From contig OY720347.1 of assembly GCA_963082975.1 (NCBI GenBank), positions 32,071,398-32,135,397 of the forward strand: DNA of 64,000 nt, read 5' to 3'. The translations under genes were made by a program, and so were the position numbers. The stretch comes from Labia minor. Lineage: Eukaryota; Arthropoda; Insecta; Dermaptera; Spongiphoridae. The notes under the pieces were generated by a model. That model was not told where the DNA came from and ran no database searches. It saw only the letters and a program-made list of their open reading frames with translations. Positions 13,471 through 25,700 of this stretch are shown here, one piece after another; positions within the stretch are counted from its first letter, which is position 1; the number at the start of each line of letters is the position of its first letter.

Positions 13471-15367
13471 AATTTCTCATTCATTCTTAGATACTCTACA
13501 AGTTACTTCATTAAAAATTCACATAGTTAGAAGAAAGAAGGTTATAAGATTTAACCATTTTCAAATATATACCTATATGATGTGGGTGAAGTGAATATAA
13601 AAGTATTGTTCAGGGCATGTTATTTATAATACATTTTTGTTACGGTTTCTGTCTGTCCTCGTGTGACGTCATCAGTTTGAAGATAGCAATGTTGAAATTT
13701 GAAATTTAAATATATTTTATTTATTTATTTATTATTATTATATTATATTAATATAGTTTTCAATTCAAATTTACATGTCAAAAAAAAAAAAAATGATAAT
13801 AATATTTTTGGGTATGATTGTTTAATTTTTTTAAATATTTAGTAAAATTTCCTTCAATAGTTATAACTTAAAAACAACCAACTAAGATAGGTTTATTTTC
13901 TTGTTCGAATTGAAACTTTGAATTTTTTTCAATATTAAGCATTAATGACATTGAAAAAATAATTTCTTTGAAGATTGAGTGAGTTTTTACTAAAATACTT
14001 TAACAGAAATTAAGAACTGCTTTGAAACAACAACATTAGTCCAAAATTATTATTATTTTTATACATTGAGAAGCGTAAACTAGAGTAACATTTAAAATTC
14101 ACTTACATCCAAGAAGTTGTTTCTTTCTTTGGACAAAAAGAAAAAAAAATAATCAATTTTAATTTAATTAATCCCTGGTAGAATGAAGAAATGATTTTGC
14201 AAGTACCTACGTCAAAGAACTCTCAACTTCTATAAAGTAAGAATTGATATTTTCTGGGAAAGAATGAAGTCATAGTTTTTCTCGAAAAGACGAATTGTAA
14301 ATATTAATAATTCATTCAAGTACTAACAATTATCATGTAGATAGAGAATGACGAAATGAATATCCATATTATGGAAATTTATATGCATAAAAGTGAAAAT
14401 TAGATGTTCCTATATTAGTACCAGAATAAATGTAGAATATAAAGATATACTATTAAATTTTTATTAAATTAACTTGAATCTACTCAAATGACTAGCTAAT
14501 ATTTTAGATCTATTAAAATTTGTAAGGATTATAAATAATTATTATTAAATAATTTTGTTTATAAAGGAGCAGATCATTTGACTAACTAGTATATTTGGAT
14601 TTTAAGTATAAGTTCAATTGGGAAAAAAATTTTTCAGGATAAATGTCAGATGTTAGAAAATATTATACTAGTACAATGATTGATTTTCACTGAAAATAAT
14701 AATTTGATTGTTTAAGTAAAATTATAAGATTTAATATAATATTATTGTTATTGTTGTTATTATTAATAGGGTAAGTACGTCCTAGGTGACTGACACACAC
14801 TCATATATAATAGTATTAAATATAAATATAAATCATTTACAAATAAATAAATGGTTTACAAATTAAAATATTTAATTATTTTGAAAAATTCGTCATATAT
14901 CCGATCGATTATTTATCAATTTATTTCGAAATATTAATAAAAAATAATAAACAGTCCGCCAAGAAGATATGATTTCTCTTTTTCTATAATTTATTAATTG
15001 AATAAAATAATTGAAAGTGTTTGGATTTCTAACCAAACGAGGTATAAAAATACTTTGATTGTGAGAAGATTTTTCAATCATTGAGGAGTTAAAATCCCCA
15101 TTCTCTGTGAATAAATTGTCAACCTATTTTAAAAATTATTTATTTTATTATTTACTTTGTAGTAACTAATAATAATTTTTTTTTTGTTTTAATTTAGATA
15201 AAAAGAGTAAAATTAAACAAAAAAACATAATTAAGTTATTATGTGACCATTCTCATTGAAAAATTTTATGCCAATATAATAATATTAATCTCTTGTAAAA
15301 TTTTAAAAATAAATAAACAATCACAAATAAAAATAACAGAAAATGATGTTGATTTTTTAATAAATAA
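13471..15367. other. AT-rich stretch, no gene seen
   Basis: A/T-rich with no exon-like segment. A single perfect TGACGTCA lies near 13664-13671, after 'ctgtctgtcctcgtg', and may be a relic of a Helentron-like repeat. Confidence 0.5.
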
Positions 15368-16567
15368 GCGGGAGTGTCCTCCCCTAGACTTTCCCGCATA
15401 TAAATAGGTATAAAGAGTTGTGAATGAATATTTAGAATGTGTAAACTTGGTATTGATAAAGAGCCAGTTCGTATTAGTTTATTGGTGTCAAATTTGATAT
15501 TTGGTAACATTTATATATATATATATATATATATAGAATAAAGTGCTACTTCCGGTTAACTGATATTTTAAATGTAAAAAAACAGATATGGATATAATAT
15601 AAATATTTTTCATTTTATTTTATTTATAATATATAAGGGCTGGCTGTGACGTCATGAAGTGCTGGGTGACGTCATATAATTTTAAATTAAGAAAAAACTA
15701 ATGAAGATGATTTTTCTCGATAAAACCAATACAAAGTGCATAACACGTGGAGATATGTCCTCACGTGAAATTTGATATGAAAATAACCCTTCACTTCCTC
15801 TCTTCGATCGGCAATACTAGCACTTCTGGTTTCCGGATTTGCACCAAAAGTTGAGCAATTCATCCTACTGATGTATTAAGTAAATATACCAAATTTCATC
15901 AAAATCCGTTGAGCCGTTCAGGCTGTACACATCTATACGGAAGGACGGACAGACGGAAGGACGGACAGACGGACGGACGGACGGACAGACATCATGCTAA
16001 AAATACTTTTTTCTGTTAAGAAAATGCATGATTCGTGGAGATATGTACCTAAAAATATCCATAGGTGAAATTTGGTGTGAAAACAATACCTCCCTTACTA
16101 TCGTCGGTCGGTAAAAAAGAAACGCTACTTGTATAGGTAAAATGTCACTTCCGGTAGTCAGATGATGATGAAATTTGGTATCTGAATTTTTTTCATATTT
16201 TTAAATCTATATACAAAAAATGAAGCAAATATCTCGAAGCAAACTGGTACTTTACTTGAAAGGTAAACGCAACCAGTGTAGGTAAAGTACCACTTCCGGT
16301 TAACCGATTTTGACGAAATTTTGATAGAAATCTACAAACTGTGAATAATATCGGTGTACCAAATTTCGAAGTCCTAGCTTGATTAGTTTTTGAGTAAATT
16401 TGCTTACAGACATTACATACATACATACATACATACACACAGACATAATTCGAAAAATGGTATTTTCCGACTCAGGGAGGTCTAAAACGTCAAGATCTAT
16501 CGAAATCTCGAAGTCGAAATTTTTGACGATTCCAATACTTCCCTTATACGAAGTATGCGGGAAAGTA
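15368..16567 (-). mobile_element. Chimeric Helentron-like element B+A, copy 1
   Basis: Read on the - strand. The 5' end is actttcccgcatacttcg (near 16567), with an inner palindrome. Then come a TATG microsatellite (16417-16440) and the family B body with 'ggtacaccgat' and 'ggttaaccggaagtgg' motifs. At about 16112 the sequence switches to the 5' end of family A (accgaccgacgatagtaagg), including its GTCY microsatellite and two TGACGTCA sites (15647-15654 and 15667-15674). The family A 3' end is missing. The unit ends with the family B 3' subterminal repeat (gcgggaaagt) and hairpin gggag-gaca-ctccc at 15368-15382. An extra segment of about 90 bp, including an (AT)n run (15446-15538), is absent from copy 2 at 26615-27722. 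An apparent open frame at 16193-16438 is a by-product of the repeat. Confidence 0.7.
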
Positions 16568-16570
16568 AAA

Positions 16571-17239
16571 ATGAATTTAAAAGAAAATACAATTTAAATA
16601 ATATGTACATATACCTTTCAAAATATGTCACTTTACTATATTTAATTAATAATAATAATGTTGTGTAAATAAATACTATTTTATATTGATTTTGTTTACC
16701 AATAATTTATATTTTTGATTTTCATTAAACCCCAGAGAATTTCATGTCAATTGTAGCCAAAATAATTGACTATATTAGAATAAATTCACATGTACTTGAA
16801 AATAGCCAATGCATTGGAGAGAGGGAGAGGGGGAGATCAATCAATCCCAATGAAATGTCTGTTTGATCGAAATGGTTTTAAAATCCAATCTACGTACGAA
16901 ATCTATTCACTATTACAAAACGGAAACAATTAAAGCCTAGCTGGTGATTAAATCCTGTTTTTCATTTTTTCATTTCAAGTTAGTTTGTCATTTGTTGATT
17001 TTTCTATAATGGTTACTATATCTTAAAGAAAGTTAATTAATTCTTATTTTTTTATTTTATTTTATTTTATTTTTTTTTATATTTATTTATTTATTCTTTT
17101 TTTTTTTGTCAAGTTACTTAAGTTTTCTATTAACTTTGTTTTTTCCTCTCACTTTGATTTGAAGTAAGAACAGGTTAATGCAAAAGTCTAATTCGTTTCT
17201 TTACTCAATAAGTGCTTTTTTAATTGTCCTGCAATTATC
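16571..17239. other. AT-rich stretch, no gene seen
   Basis: A/T-rich spacer with a short GA-rich patch around 16817-16836. No repeat relationship or exon is visible. Confidence 0.45.
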
Positions 17240-17620
17240 CGATAGGGTCGACTACCCAAAGGTAGTTGGCGGGGTCAGGGGGTATCTTATTAACAATTAG
17301 CGTCATGTTCCAAATATGCGAATGTGTCCAGAAAGCTGTGACGAGGTTTGACTGGCGATCATTCCCACCGTTGACGGATGAGCCGACCGGCAACGACCTG
17401 TATCGCCGACATGGAAAATCTCTTGGCTAATGTCGCCAATGCAGATAGTGACCTGTTTGACGTAATGTCACGCTCGAATGATTGACAAGCACTCGAGGAG
17501 AACGCCTGTCTCCTAATATCCAAATGCGTTTCTATTGCCCTGACAAGGAGAGCCAATCAGATGACGAACAAACCTCAATACTTTACTTCATGACTGCTGC
17601 CATATGCAAATTAATCTTAT
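17240..17620. other. GC-raised single-copy block with an octamer-like motif
   Basis: This is distinctly G/C-raised, non-repetitive DNA. It ends with atgcaaattaat (17604-17615), an exact POU octamer joined to a homeodomain-type TAAT. Open frames (17359-17556 on -, 17482-17691 on +) lack recognisable domains. It is a candidate conserved regulatory element; no function can be assigned. Confidence 0.3.
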
Positions 17621-17724
17621 CACACTCAAGAATATTATCACGAGAATTTTATTATAATTATATAATTATAAAATTTAACCATCAAGATTAAACAAAGGTA
17701 GATTAAACAAAGGTAGTTTTTTCA

Positions 17725-17757
<33 letters not shown>

Positions 17758-17764
17758 CTCTTTA

Positions 17765-17830
17765 TATAAAAGTACTGCCTCCTATACTCCCGAGTGGTAT
17801 GATATATGGTTTATAAAAGTAGGGATTTTT
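17765..17830 (+). repeat. Partial copy of the hairpin-bearing repeat
   Basis: The string 'ctcccgagtggta' followed by 'tttataaaagtaggg' resembles 'cccccgagtggtacatag' followed by 'ggttgaaagtagtaaaag' in the repeat at 20812-20940. The G/C-rich hairpin part is not preserved here. It lies just after an (AT)n run. Confidence 0.35.
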
Positions 17831-17960
17831 TAATGTAAACATTTTTAAATATATTGAAATATAATAAAGATAAATATTTAAAATGATCACGGAATATTGT
17901 AAGAATATATCTTCAAATCTCTGAAATACAAATCTATTTTATGTTTATCTTAAAAAAAAT

Positions 17961-18373
17961 CGGGAGTGTCCTCCCCTAGACTTTCCCGCATATAAATAAG
18001 TAATTAGGTTATTATTATTATGTTTTAACAACATAAAATTAAACAAACTAATTAATTTAAATTATAAAGTAAAATGGTTTAACACTATTATATATGTTTA
18101 TAATTTACACCTAAAGCTACTTGTATAGGTAAAATGTCACTTCCGGTAGTCAGATCATGATGAAATTTGGTATCTGAATTTTTTTCATATTTTTAAATCT
18201 ATATACAAAATATGAAGCAAATATCTCGAAGCAAACTGATACTTTACCTGAAAGGTAAACGCAACCAGTGTAGGTAAAGTACCACTTCCGGTTAACCGAT
18301 TTTGACGAAATTTTGATAGAAATCTACAAACTGTGAATAATATCGGTGTGCCAAATTTCAAAGTCCTAGAAAT
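17961..18373 (-). mobile_element. Helentron-like element, family B copy 3 (truncated, without A)
   Basis: It carries the family B 3' hairpin end (cgggagtgtcctccc and gactttcccgc at 17961-17990) and the family B body (18115-18373), including the 'ccacttccggttaaccg' motif. Between them is about 120 bp of unrelated A/T-rich sequence instead of the family A block seen in copies 1 and 2. The 5' end with the TATG microsatellite and subterminal repeat is missing after 18373. It shows that family B exists without the A insert. Confidence 0.65.
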
Positions 18374-18487
18374 TCTAACTATATGACCTCTATTCATCAC
18401 AAAATACTCAACTCAAGGAGTTTACAATGTAGCTCGATTAAAATTGGGAGGAGAAAATAATTGAATGTTGATTGAAATATGTTAATA

Positions 18488-18969
18488 CGATGACAGGTCA
18501 ATAAGTTCGTGACTTTTTGAATTTCTTATCTATTTAATAAAATGGCAACGCTGCTCCTGTCAACAGTCAAGTATCTGCTGATTCCTGTCGAAATTTGAAC
18601 CAGCTGAGCCTTTTAGTTTTTGTTTGACATTTATTAATAGCAGACTACTTCATGATTTGAGAAGGAAATGGAAAAAAGTGAATTTTGTGTGCTCATTAAG
18701 CATTATTTTTTACGAAAAAAAACCATCATTGAAACCGAGTTTTTGCGCCGTTTCGTAACCGTGGATCGACCACAACACACTAAAGACCATACAGCAATCA
18801 AAACAATGGATATCTCGAGATAAATCGGCACCAATTATATTTTTTGGAAGGGATAAAAAATTGAAGAAATGTTGGGTGAAAAGGAGACTACGTGGAAAAA
18901 ATAAAATAATTTTTTATCCAAAAACCTGCGTTTCATTCACAAAGTCGCGGACTTATTGACCTGCCCTTG
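18488..18969 (+). mobile_element. Internally deleted mariner element
   Basis: The terminal inverted repeats are about 26 bp, each containing caggtcaataagt; one starts at 18488 and the other ends at 18969. TA precedes the left end, and the right side reads TT. The transposase start is still recognisable at 18668 (MEKSEFCVLIKHYFL, the usual mariner N-terminus). It jumps within a few codons to a block resembling the mariner catalytic region (RRFVTVD), whose expected D-E-T-W continuation is altered. A C-terminal 'GDYVE'-like block follows near 18885. A mariner is normally about 1.3 kb, so roughly 0.8 kb is missing and the gene is dead. Confidence 0.75.
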
Positions 18970-19520
18970 TTTTTAAAAATATTATTAATTAACAAAAGTA
19001 AGAGTAAAAAAAAATATTATTTTAATGTTCAGAAAAATAAACTTAATATATTAAGAAAAAAATATAAAATAAAATCATTTAATGAGATTTTATTTTATTA
19101 AGTTAAAAAATTAATTAATTATAAAAAATAATTAGTAATTGACATATTACTTATATGCTAGAGTGGGATTGATTGATGCTTCAGCAAATCGAAGTAAAAT
19201 AAACTCAACACACTAAGAAAAATAAAATACCGTTATTATCGGTTTTTTTATCAATTTTTCATATATATATGCATATGTATATTTAACAGTTTATCTTAAC
19301 TATATAAAATTTGAGCTGAAGGTCCCCTTATCTGATGATTTTCCAGACCAGGAGACCTTCCATTCCTTCTCCCCGCCACCTTAAATAGTTTTCGGTTTAT
19401 AGTCGTTGAAAGAAATAAAATAAAAAATAAATAAAATTATAGATAATAAATAGCTGGTCATGTCGCCTCCTATGTTCTTCACACATTTTATTGATGGGAA
19501 ATTTTTGAATTCATATATTT

Positions 19521-20143
19521 ACCGACCGACGATAGTAAGGGAGGTATTGTTTTCACACCAAATTTCACATGTGGAGATTTTTACATATCTCCACGAATCA
19601 TGCATTTTCTTAACAGAAAAAAGTAATTTTAGCATGATGTCTGTCCGTCCGTCCGTCCATCCGTATAGATGTGTACAGCTTGAACGGCTTAACGGATTTT
19701 GATGAAATTTGGTATATTTACTTAATGCATCAGTATGATGAATTAATAAACTTTTGGTGCAAATCCGGAAACCGGAAGTGGTAGTAGTAGCGATCGACGG
19801 TAGGAAGGGAAGGTTTATTTTCACACCAAATTTTTCACATGAAGAGATTTTTTACCTATCACCACGAATCATGCACTTTGTATTGGTTTTATCTTCGAGG
19901 AAAATCATCTTTATTAGTTTTCCTTAATTTAAAATTATATGACGTCATCCAGCCATTCATGACGTCACAGCCTGGTCTTACATATATATTATAAATAAAA
20001 TAAAATTAAAAATATTTATGTTATATCCATATCTGTTATTTATTACATTAATAGATATATTAAAATTATTTGAAATTGTTTCTGTAGCTGGAAATTAATT
20101 TACTTCAAACCGTCGAGCGGTTCGGACCTGGCCACAGGTCGAC
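19521..20143 (+). mobile_element. Helentron-like element, family A copy 1 (complete)
   Basis: The 5' subterminal repeat is accgaccgacgatag. The GTCY microsatellite gtctgtccgtccgtccgtcc is near 19639-19658, and the core 'gatgaaatttggtatattt' is at 19700-19718. Two perfect TGACGTCA sites lie at 19940-19947 and 19960-19967. The inverse 3' repeat (cgtcgagcggt, one or two changes) follows, and then the hairpin gacctg-gcca-caggtc at 20125-20140. About 85 bp containing ggagatttttacatatctcc occurs twice within the element. An open frame on each strand here is not a gene. Confidence 0.7.
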
Positions 20144-20164
20144 TTATTTTAATTTATAAATTAG

Positions 20165-20211
<47 letters not shown>

Positions 20212-20459
20212 CATAATCATTAAAATTTTCTAGTTAAAATTCAATCAATAGAAATTAAATAATTATTTATTAGTATATTAGAATTTCTGCTTCAAAAAAT
20301 TCAAAATTTTGAAAACAATTGAAAATTTTAAGCAATATATATATAAGAAAATAGATATAAAAATTTAGATATTATATATATATAATTTTAAAGATTATAC
20401 TTAGATTTTTAGCTTGAGTGTGGTTATAAATATGAATTATCTTTATAATTTAATTATTT

Positions 20460-20770
20460 AAAATTTTATTTAATTCACACAGCCCTTTTGATGTGTTGTT
20501 GATTGTATTACCATACCTCCAACATCGCCTGATTTGCTACTGGGTTGAGCAAAAATAGCTATACAAAGATCTCTAGTTGGGAGACCTCCCACAGAATAGA
20601 TGGAGAATCTCCACGAACAAGATAGCCTCAATAAAAATTTACAAATTTAAAAGTCTAATAACTGATGGCAAATCATCTGACAAAGCCGGAATCACTTCAG
20701 GCAACTCTCTTGAATGAGTCACGAGGGTTTTTACGGTGTAGTACCTCGATATATTATATCTCCAAATCAT
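20460..20770. other. Less A/T-rich block of unknown origin
   Basis: Slightly G/C-raised, with no recognised protein similarity in any frame. It lies between a family A element and the hairpin-bearing repeat and next to a LINE remnant, so it may be debris of another transposon. Confidence 0.3.
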
Positions 20771-20811
20771 TTATGAGAATATTTCTAATTAATTAGATAG
20801 ATTTAGATAAA

Positions 20812-20940
20812 TACTAGCTGCTCAGAGCGCCTTCGGCGCTCTTCACACCTAGACGGGGGCTCCGCCCCCTGTACCCCCGAGTGGTACATAGTATTTGGTG
20901 GTTGAAAGTAGTAAAAGGTTTTCATCCATTTTGTTTCAAT
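20812..20940. repeat. Hairpin-bearing repeat end
   Basis: Two perfect G/C-rich hairpins stand side by side: gagcgcc-ttc-ggcgctc (20826-20842) and gggggc-tcc-gccccc (20856-20870). They are followed by 'ctgtacccccgagtggta'. A related but degraded sequence lies at 17765-17830. Twin hairpins of this kind often mark the end of a transposable element; the family cannot be named from this sequence. Confidence 0.5.
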
Positions 20941-21043
20941 CAGTATATTACATAAAACATTCATTTCTTTTTGTGTTCTTATTTAAAAAATATATTTTAA
21001 TTTAATCACTATATTAATTATATATAATATTATTGTATATGTT

Positions 21044-22040
21044 ATATCTATCTACCTATGTGGCTCAAAGATACTCGAAAGTTCTTAGCCGCAACAACCA
21101 CATTTCTCCAAGTGTCCCCATTCTGAGCCCTTGTTCCATCTCTCTTACGTCCCTTCCTACGCGTCATTGGTTTTCCAAGCGGACGTTTTCCAATCGGTCT
21201 TCCCACCAATATCTTTTTCCTCTCCCATTCTAGCCACGTGCCCTGCCTATCGCAGCTTTTTCCCTTTTATAACCCTAACTATTTCTGAAGATGCAAAGAG
21301 ACCATGCAATTTCTTGTTATGCTGTCTCCCCCATTCCCCGGTGACCTCATCTTTCTTTGGCCAATAAATGCAGGGAAGAATCCTATTCTCAAACACTCTG
21401 AATCTACTCTCATCTCCCAGGGTCATAGACCATGCCTCCCACCCATATAATGCAACAGGCAAAATAATTTTTTTATATATTCCCTTTGATAATAATTTTG
21501 AAGAGATAAGCCTCTTTATTGCAAGATAACAGGCGTTTCCCGATTGAAACCCCGATTTAAATTCTTCTCAAATATTATTATCCTTCGTGATTACATTAAA
21601 TTTTTCTACATATTCAAATTCTACATTTTGTATCTTAAGATTTTGTATGTCTTTACTCTTCCTCTTTGTTACTAAATATTTTTTCTTATCACTATTAATT
21701 TCAAACCTCCATTAATTTTTCCTCGCTATCTGCAATCGCTTCCTAATCTCCTATTATATTTAAGTCGTCTGGGTAACCTAACATTTTACAATTGATTTCT
21801 TCATCTTATTCTTTCTTTACTACCTTCAAGTTTGAAGATTGAAAATTTGAAAAAGTTTATCCGGATCTATTGAGTCATGCGTATGTTTTACTAAAGTCTA
21901 CAAATAATTAGTGAACAGAAATATTGAATTCGCGGTTTTTTTCCTAATATCTGTCATAATGAAAATATCTTAATTAATGTTGGTCGATTTGGCCTGAACC
22001 CGCAATGATATCTCCTAATATTTCCTCCGCCTATGGTTCT
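21044..22040 (-). pseudogene. Non-LTR retrotransposon remnant (RTE-like), copy 1
   Basis: On the - strand, broken frames carry reverse transcriptase landmarks in order. A 'HDSIDPDKLF'-type block lies near 21850-21880 (family form YDSIDR-KLW). A 'GYPDDLNIIG' block lies near 21750-21780, replacing YADD-type catalytic residues with PDD. The C-terminal block reads LPVALYGWEAW, then PKKDEVTGEW, as in the LYGSETW/PKKDEVTGEW tail common in arthropod elements. Stops and shifts break the frame, and the stretch between the first two blocks is shortened. The 3' end carries a GATA/GGTA tail (21044-21060). The RTE-like assignment is from memory of the C-terminal motifs and is moderate. Confidence 0.7.
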
Positions 22041-23690
22041 TAAGTATTTTCTATGTTATAATAGTGAAATAGAGTATAATATTTCTTGATCATTACATTT
22101 TGGTATTTTATTTTCATTGCTAGATTATTATTGAATATTTTTAATTATAATGAAACTTGAGAAAATGCAAAAATAGAGACTTGAGACAATTTATAAAAAT
22201 TAACGGTATAAAACTATAGATAAATATATACATTCATTAATAGTATTAATTTAAATTAATTGATTTATTTGTTTTTTTATTATTAAGTTCATTTATTAAT
22301 TTTTTTAGATCATAGTTATTTTCCTTAAAAGAAACTTAAATTCTGTGGTGCTAGGGGATTTGAAAATCATTCGTCGAAATATGAAGATTTCGCTTACAGT
22401 TTCTGTCATGTCCGACCTCCATCCAACAGTTATTTTCTGTCAAGTTTTTTGCTTCTCTTAATCATGTGATCTATATATTTAATTTTTTTTGATTCATTAT
22501 AATAAAATTTAAACAAATAAAAATTTTTACTTTGTTAATTTATAAAAATTTCAATATAAACTGATTGTGAGTGATACGCTTAGCCAATACTCTGAATAAT
22601 TTGTGTACAAAAATATTGAATGTTCTTAGCGAGATTTGATATAATGTTGTACGATTTGTCCTAAATCTGAATTAGAAGAAAATTATAAATTGCCTCCTCT
22701 TCCAGCCCAATTCATTTACCCACCCATGTTGCATATGGCATCTAAATTTCTTAAAACTCCGTTTTTTTAATTTAAAATAGAAGGAGAGAAAGAGTTTTAA
22801 ATTATATTCGAATTGTCTATATATTCTATATATCAGTATTTTTTTTCTGAATTTAATAGCAAGTTGATTTTAAAAATTTTCCATTCTTAATGCATATGAT
22901 TGATTACTTGTGTTAAAATTTAAAAAAATTCAAATATTCTAATTTTTATATTTATATACAATTTAATATTATTTTTTATTAATATCATATCAAAAAAGAG
23001 AATTTATTAAAAATTAAAAATAAAAAAAGAAGCCTATTAATAAAAAATTGAATGGTGATTTAAATATTTTATTAAATTAATTAAAATGAGACCTTTTAGA
23101 ATAAATTATTTAATTGAAATGATATTTAAATATAAGAATTTAAAAAAATATTATATTCTTTGTTTGGCAATTGTTATTTAATTATGTGCAACATGATTCG
23201 ACTTGCACAGAGCATCGTTATTTTTTATTAATATCACATAATAAAAATGAATCTTTTAAACATAATAAATAAAAAAGACATTTTAATAAATTTAAAAAAT
23301 ATACCCAATTTAAAAATGTCAAAAATTTAAAACAACTTTATATCATCATATTTTAATTTTTATATAATATATATATATATATTTAGTAATTAATAATAGA
23401 GTAATTAAATTAAAATAAAAAACAAAGATAATATAATTCAGTCATTTTAATTCAGGTTAAATAATATTTTTTTTTATTATTCAATGATAAAATTTATATA
23501 TTATTATATATATATTATAGAAAAGAAGAAATATTCAATTAAATAAAAAATAATTTAAGATAAAAATATGATCTAATAAATATTTTAATTAAATTGAGAA
23601 CTTTTAGAATAAATTATTTAATTGAATTGATATTTGTATATTAGAATTTAAAATAAAAAGGGAAATATTATAATAATTCTTCGATTGGGA
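22041..23690. other. AT-rich stretch with possible LINE debris
   Basis: Mostly A/T. A patch at 22560-22740 has short strings like those in the neighbouring LINE remnant (for example 'aaaaatattgaat' followed by 'gcgagatttgat'), but too little is shared to call a second copy. No gene is seen. Confidence 0.35.
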
Positions 23691-23699
23691 ATCTCTATG

Positions 23700-23931
23700 A
23701 TAATTCATTGTTTGAAATGATTCCGCTAGGCCGACAGTGAGCCGCGAGCTGCTCTTGAATGAACAACACGGAGAATTATATAAACTTTAAAAAATTAATT
23801 TCTGCGGTTATTGATAAGATATTAATAAAATTTATAGCCTATGTTACTCTAGAGGTATATAAGAATATTGTGATGTAATTTCAAAGAAATCGGTTCAGCC
23901 AATTCTGAGTCTATAAAATAGTAATTTTCCG

Positions 23932-24014
<83 letters not shown>

Positions 24015-24130
24015 GTGAAAAATTCTAAAGTCACTTTTGGATTCTAGAGGTCATGAAACGCGAAGATATGCAAAAATTTTTAAATTCTGAGCAATGTGCA
24101 GACAAAAACCTTTTTTTATATATATAGATT
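23700..24130 (-). repeat. GACA/GTCT-microsatellite element, possible fourth Helentron-like family
   Basis: A run of about 20 GACA units spans 23932-24014. On the - strand it is followed by 'ggctgaaccgatttctttg', which parallels the microsatellite-plus-core layout of families A-C. Near 23728-23760 lies the string 'gtgagccgcgagctgctc', which is hairpin-prone and shares 'gagcagct' with the repeat end at 20812-20940 on the opposite strand. Clear subterminal repeats were not found, so the class is tentative. The reading frame through the microsatellite (VCLS repeats) is not a gene. Confidence 0.45.
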
Positions 24131-24699
24131 TACTTTATGAAAAATTTTTAACATATTTTTTTTTATATTATCTGCATATGTCATTTGAATATTAAAAATA
24201 AAAGTATTTGTAAAAGCAAAATTTTTATACTTTATGACTAAATAATAATTTTAACAATTTTTTTTCATTTTATTTTTGTGTGAAAATGGAAACAAAGAAT
24301 GGAAGCTTTTTGCGTTATATTTGTAAGTTCAATAAAATTTGAAATTTTCACACATTTCAAACTACAGAAATCTTAAATTAAATCTTGAGTGGTAACAATA
24401 CAAAATTAATTCTCATTTTAGAATTTTAAGTGATTTTTGAAATAAAATTAAAATAGTTTCTTCGATCATTTAATATGGTATGACCTAAGAATATTTCAAT
24501 AAATTTTGATAATAATACTTTTTATAATTAATCCTGAATTATCTCTGCTTATGTTGCCGACTGTTATAATTTATAATTTAAATTTTACATAACACAGATA
24601 CATATTTGATACCAAAAGTGTAGAGATTCAAAATTTAAAGTTCGGGTGCCAACTTGAAGAAAGATTGGATTACTCTTTTTATAAAAAAATATGAGCTAG

Positions 24700-24755
24700 G
24701 CCAGGCACATAACCGACCGACAATATGAAATAAATTAATTTCCAAACAACATTAT

Positions 24756-24790
<35 letters not shown>

Positions 24791-25216
24791 GTATATAAAG
24801 TATAAAAAATAAAATATTTTGAAAACTTGAATTAAAATGAATAAATTGGTTTTTATTTTTAGTTTAATTACTCAATTAATAATTACTAATATATTTTAAG
24901 TGAAAAATTTCCGACAATGAATATAAAATTAATACTTGGTAAACTACCACTTCTGGTTTCCGGATATACACCAAAAGTTGATCAATTCATCATACTGATG
25001 CATTAACTAAATATACCAAATTTTATCAAAATCTGTTGAGCCGTTCAAACTCCACACGTCTATACGGACACACAACAGACAGACGAACGGACAGACATCA
25101 TGCTAAAAATACTTTTTTCGTTAAACAAAATGCATAATTCGTGAAGATATGTAAAAATCTCTACATGTGAAATTTGGTGTGAAAAGAATACCTCTCTTAC
25201 TATTATCGGTCGGTAA
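24700..25216 (-). mobile_element. Helentron-like element, family A copy 4 (internally replaced)
   Basis: The 3' end is preserved as 'aaccgaccgaca...atgaaataaattaatttcc' (24711-24742) and the 5' half at 24950-25216, including the microsatellite relic and the terminal cggtcggtaaaaa. Between them is A/T-rich sequence with an (AT)n run (24758-24786) in place of the segment that normally carries the paired TGACGTCA sites. The hairpin before 24711 is degraded (ggccaggcacat). Confidence 0.6.
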
Positions 25217-25399
25217 AAACAAAAAAAACATTGAGTAGTTTCCGAAGCATTGAATTTATAAGTTCAGTGAAGTCCATATTTTTTTTTTCAAATACATAAG
25301 GCAATTCAAATAACCATTTCCTTTTATTTATTTTTAAATAAAGTATTTTATTAGTAAATTCATTCGCGACGGTCTGCATATCATTTTCAAATTTACTTT

Positions 25400-25700
25400 T
25401 TCTTTTTCGTTTTATTTCTAGGGAATTATTCTAATCGCAACTTTCCTTTGTATTCAATTTTCGGTTGTAAATATGGCGTGCATTCTTTTGAAGCCCATCA
25501 CCAGGTTGAAAGATCTTTTTTTATTAGTTTATTACCTAGCAGTAAACCATTATATTCAATCATATTATCTTTACTCTAATGCATAATTATAGAATGTCTT
25601 GCAATTGGAAGATATTGCTATTGGAGTGTGCGTCTCTCCAGGTCATCCATCTGTCACGAAAAGCAGATGATGGGGGTTTTACCCTGCTGATAAAATTCAT
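25400..25700. other. GC-raised single-copy block
   Basis: Moderately G/C-raised patches (25425-25505 and 25600-25690) with no repeat relationship and no long open frame. It is a candidate non-coding conserved element; nothing more can be said. Confidence 0.25.

Noticed and set aside
16417..16440. CRISPR-like short tandem repeats
   Set aside because: The TATG, GTCY and GACA runs are simple microsatellites without spacers, in a eukaryotic genome.
23849..24034. VCLS-repeat protein
   Set aside because: Translation of the GACA/GTCT microsatellite.
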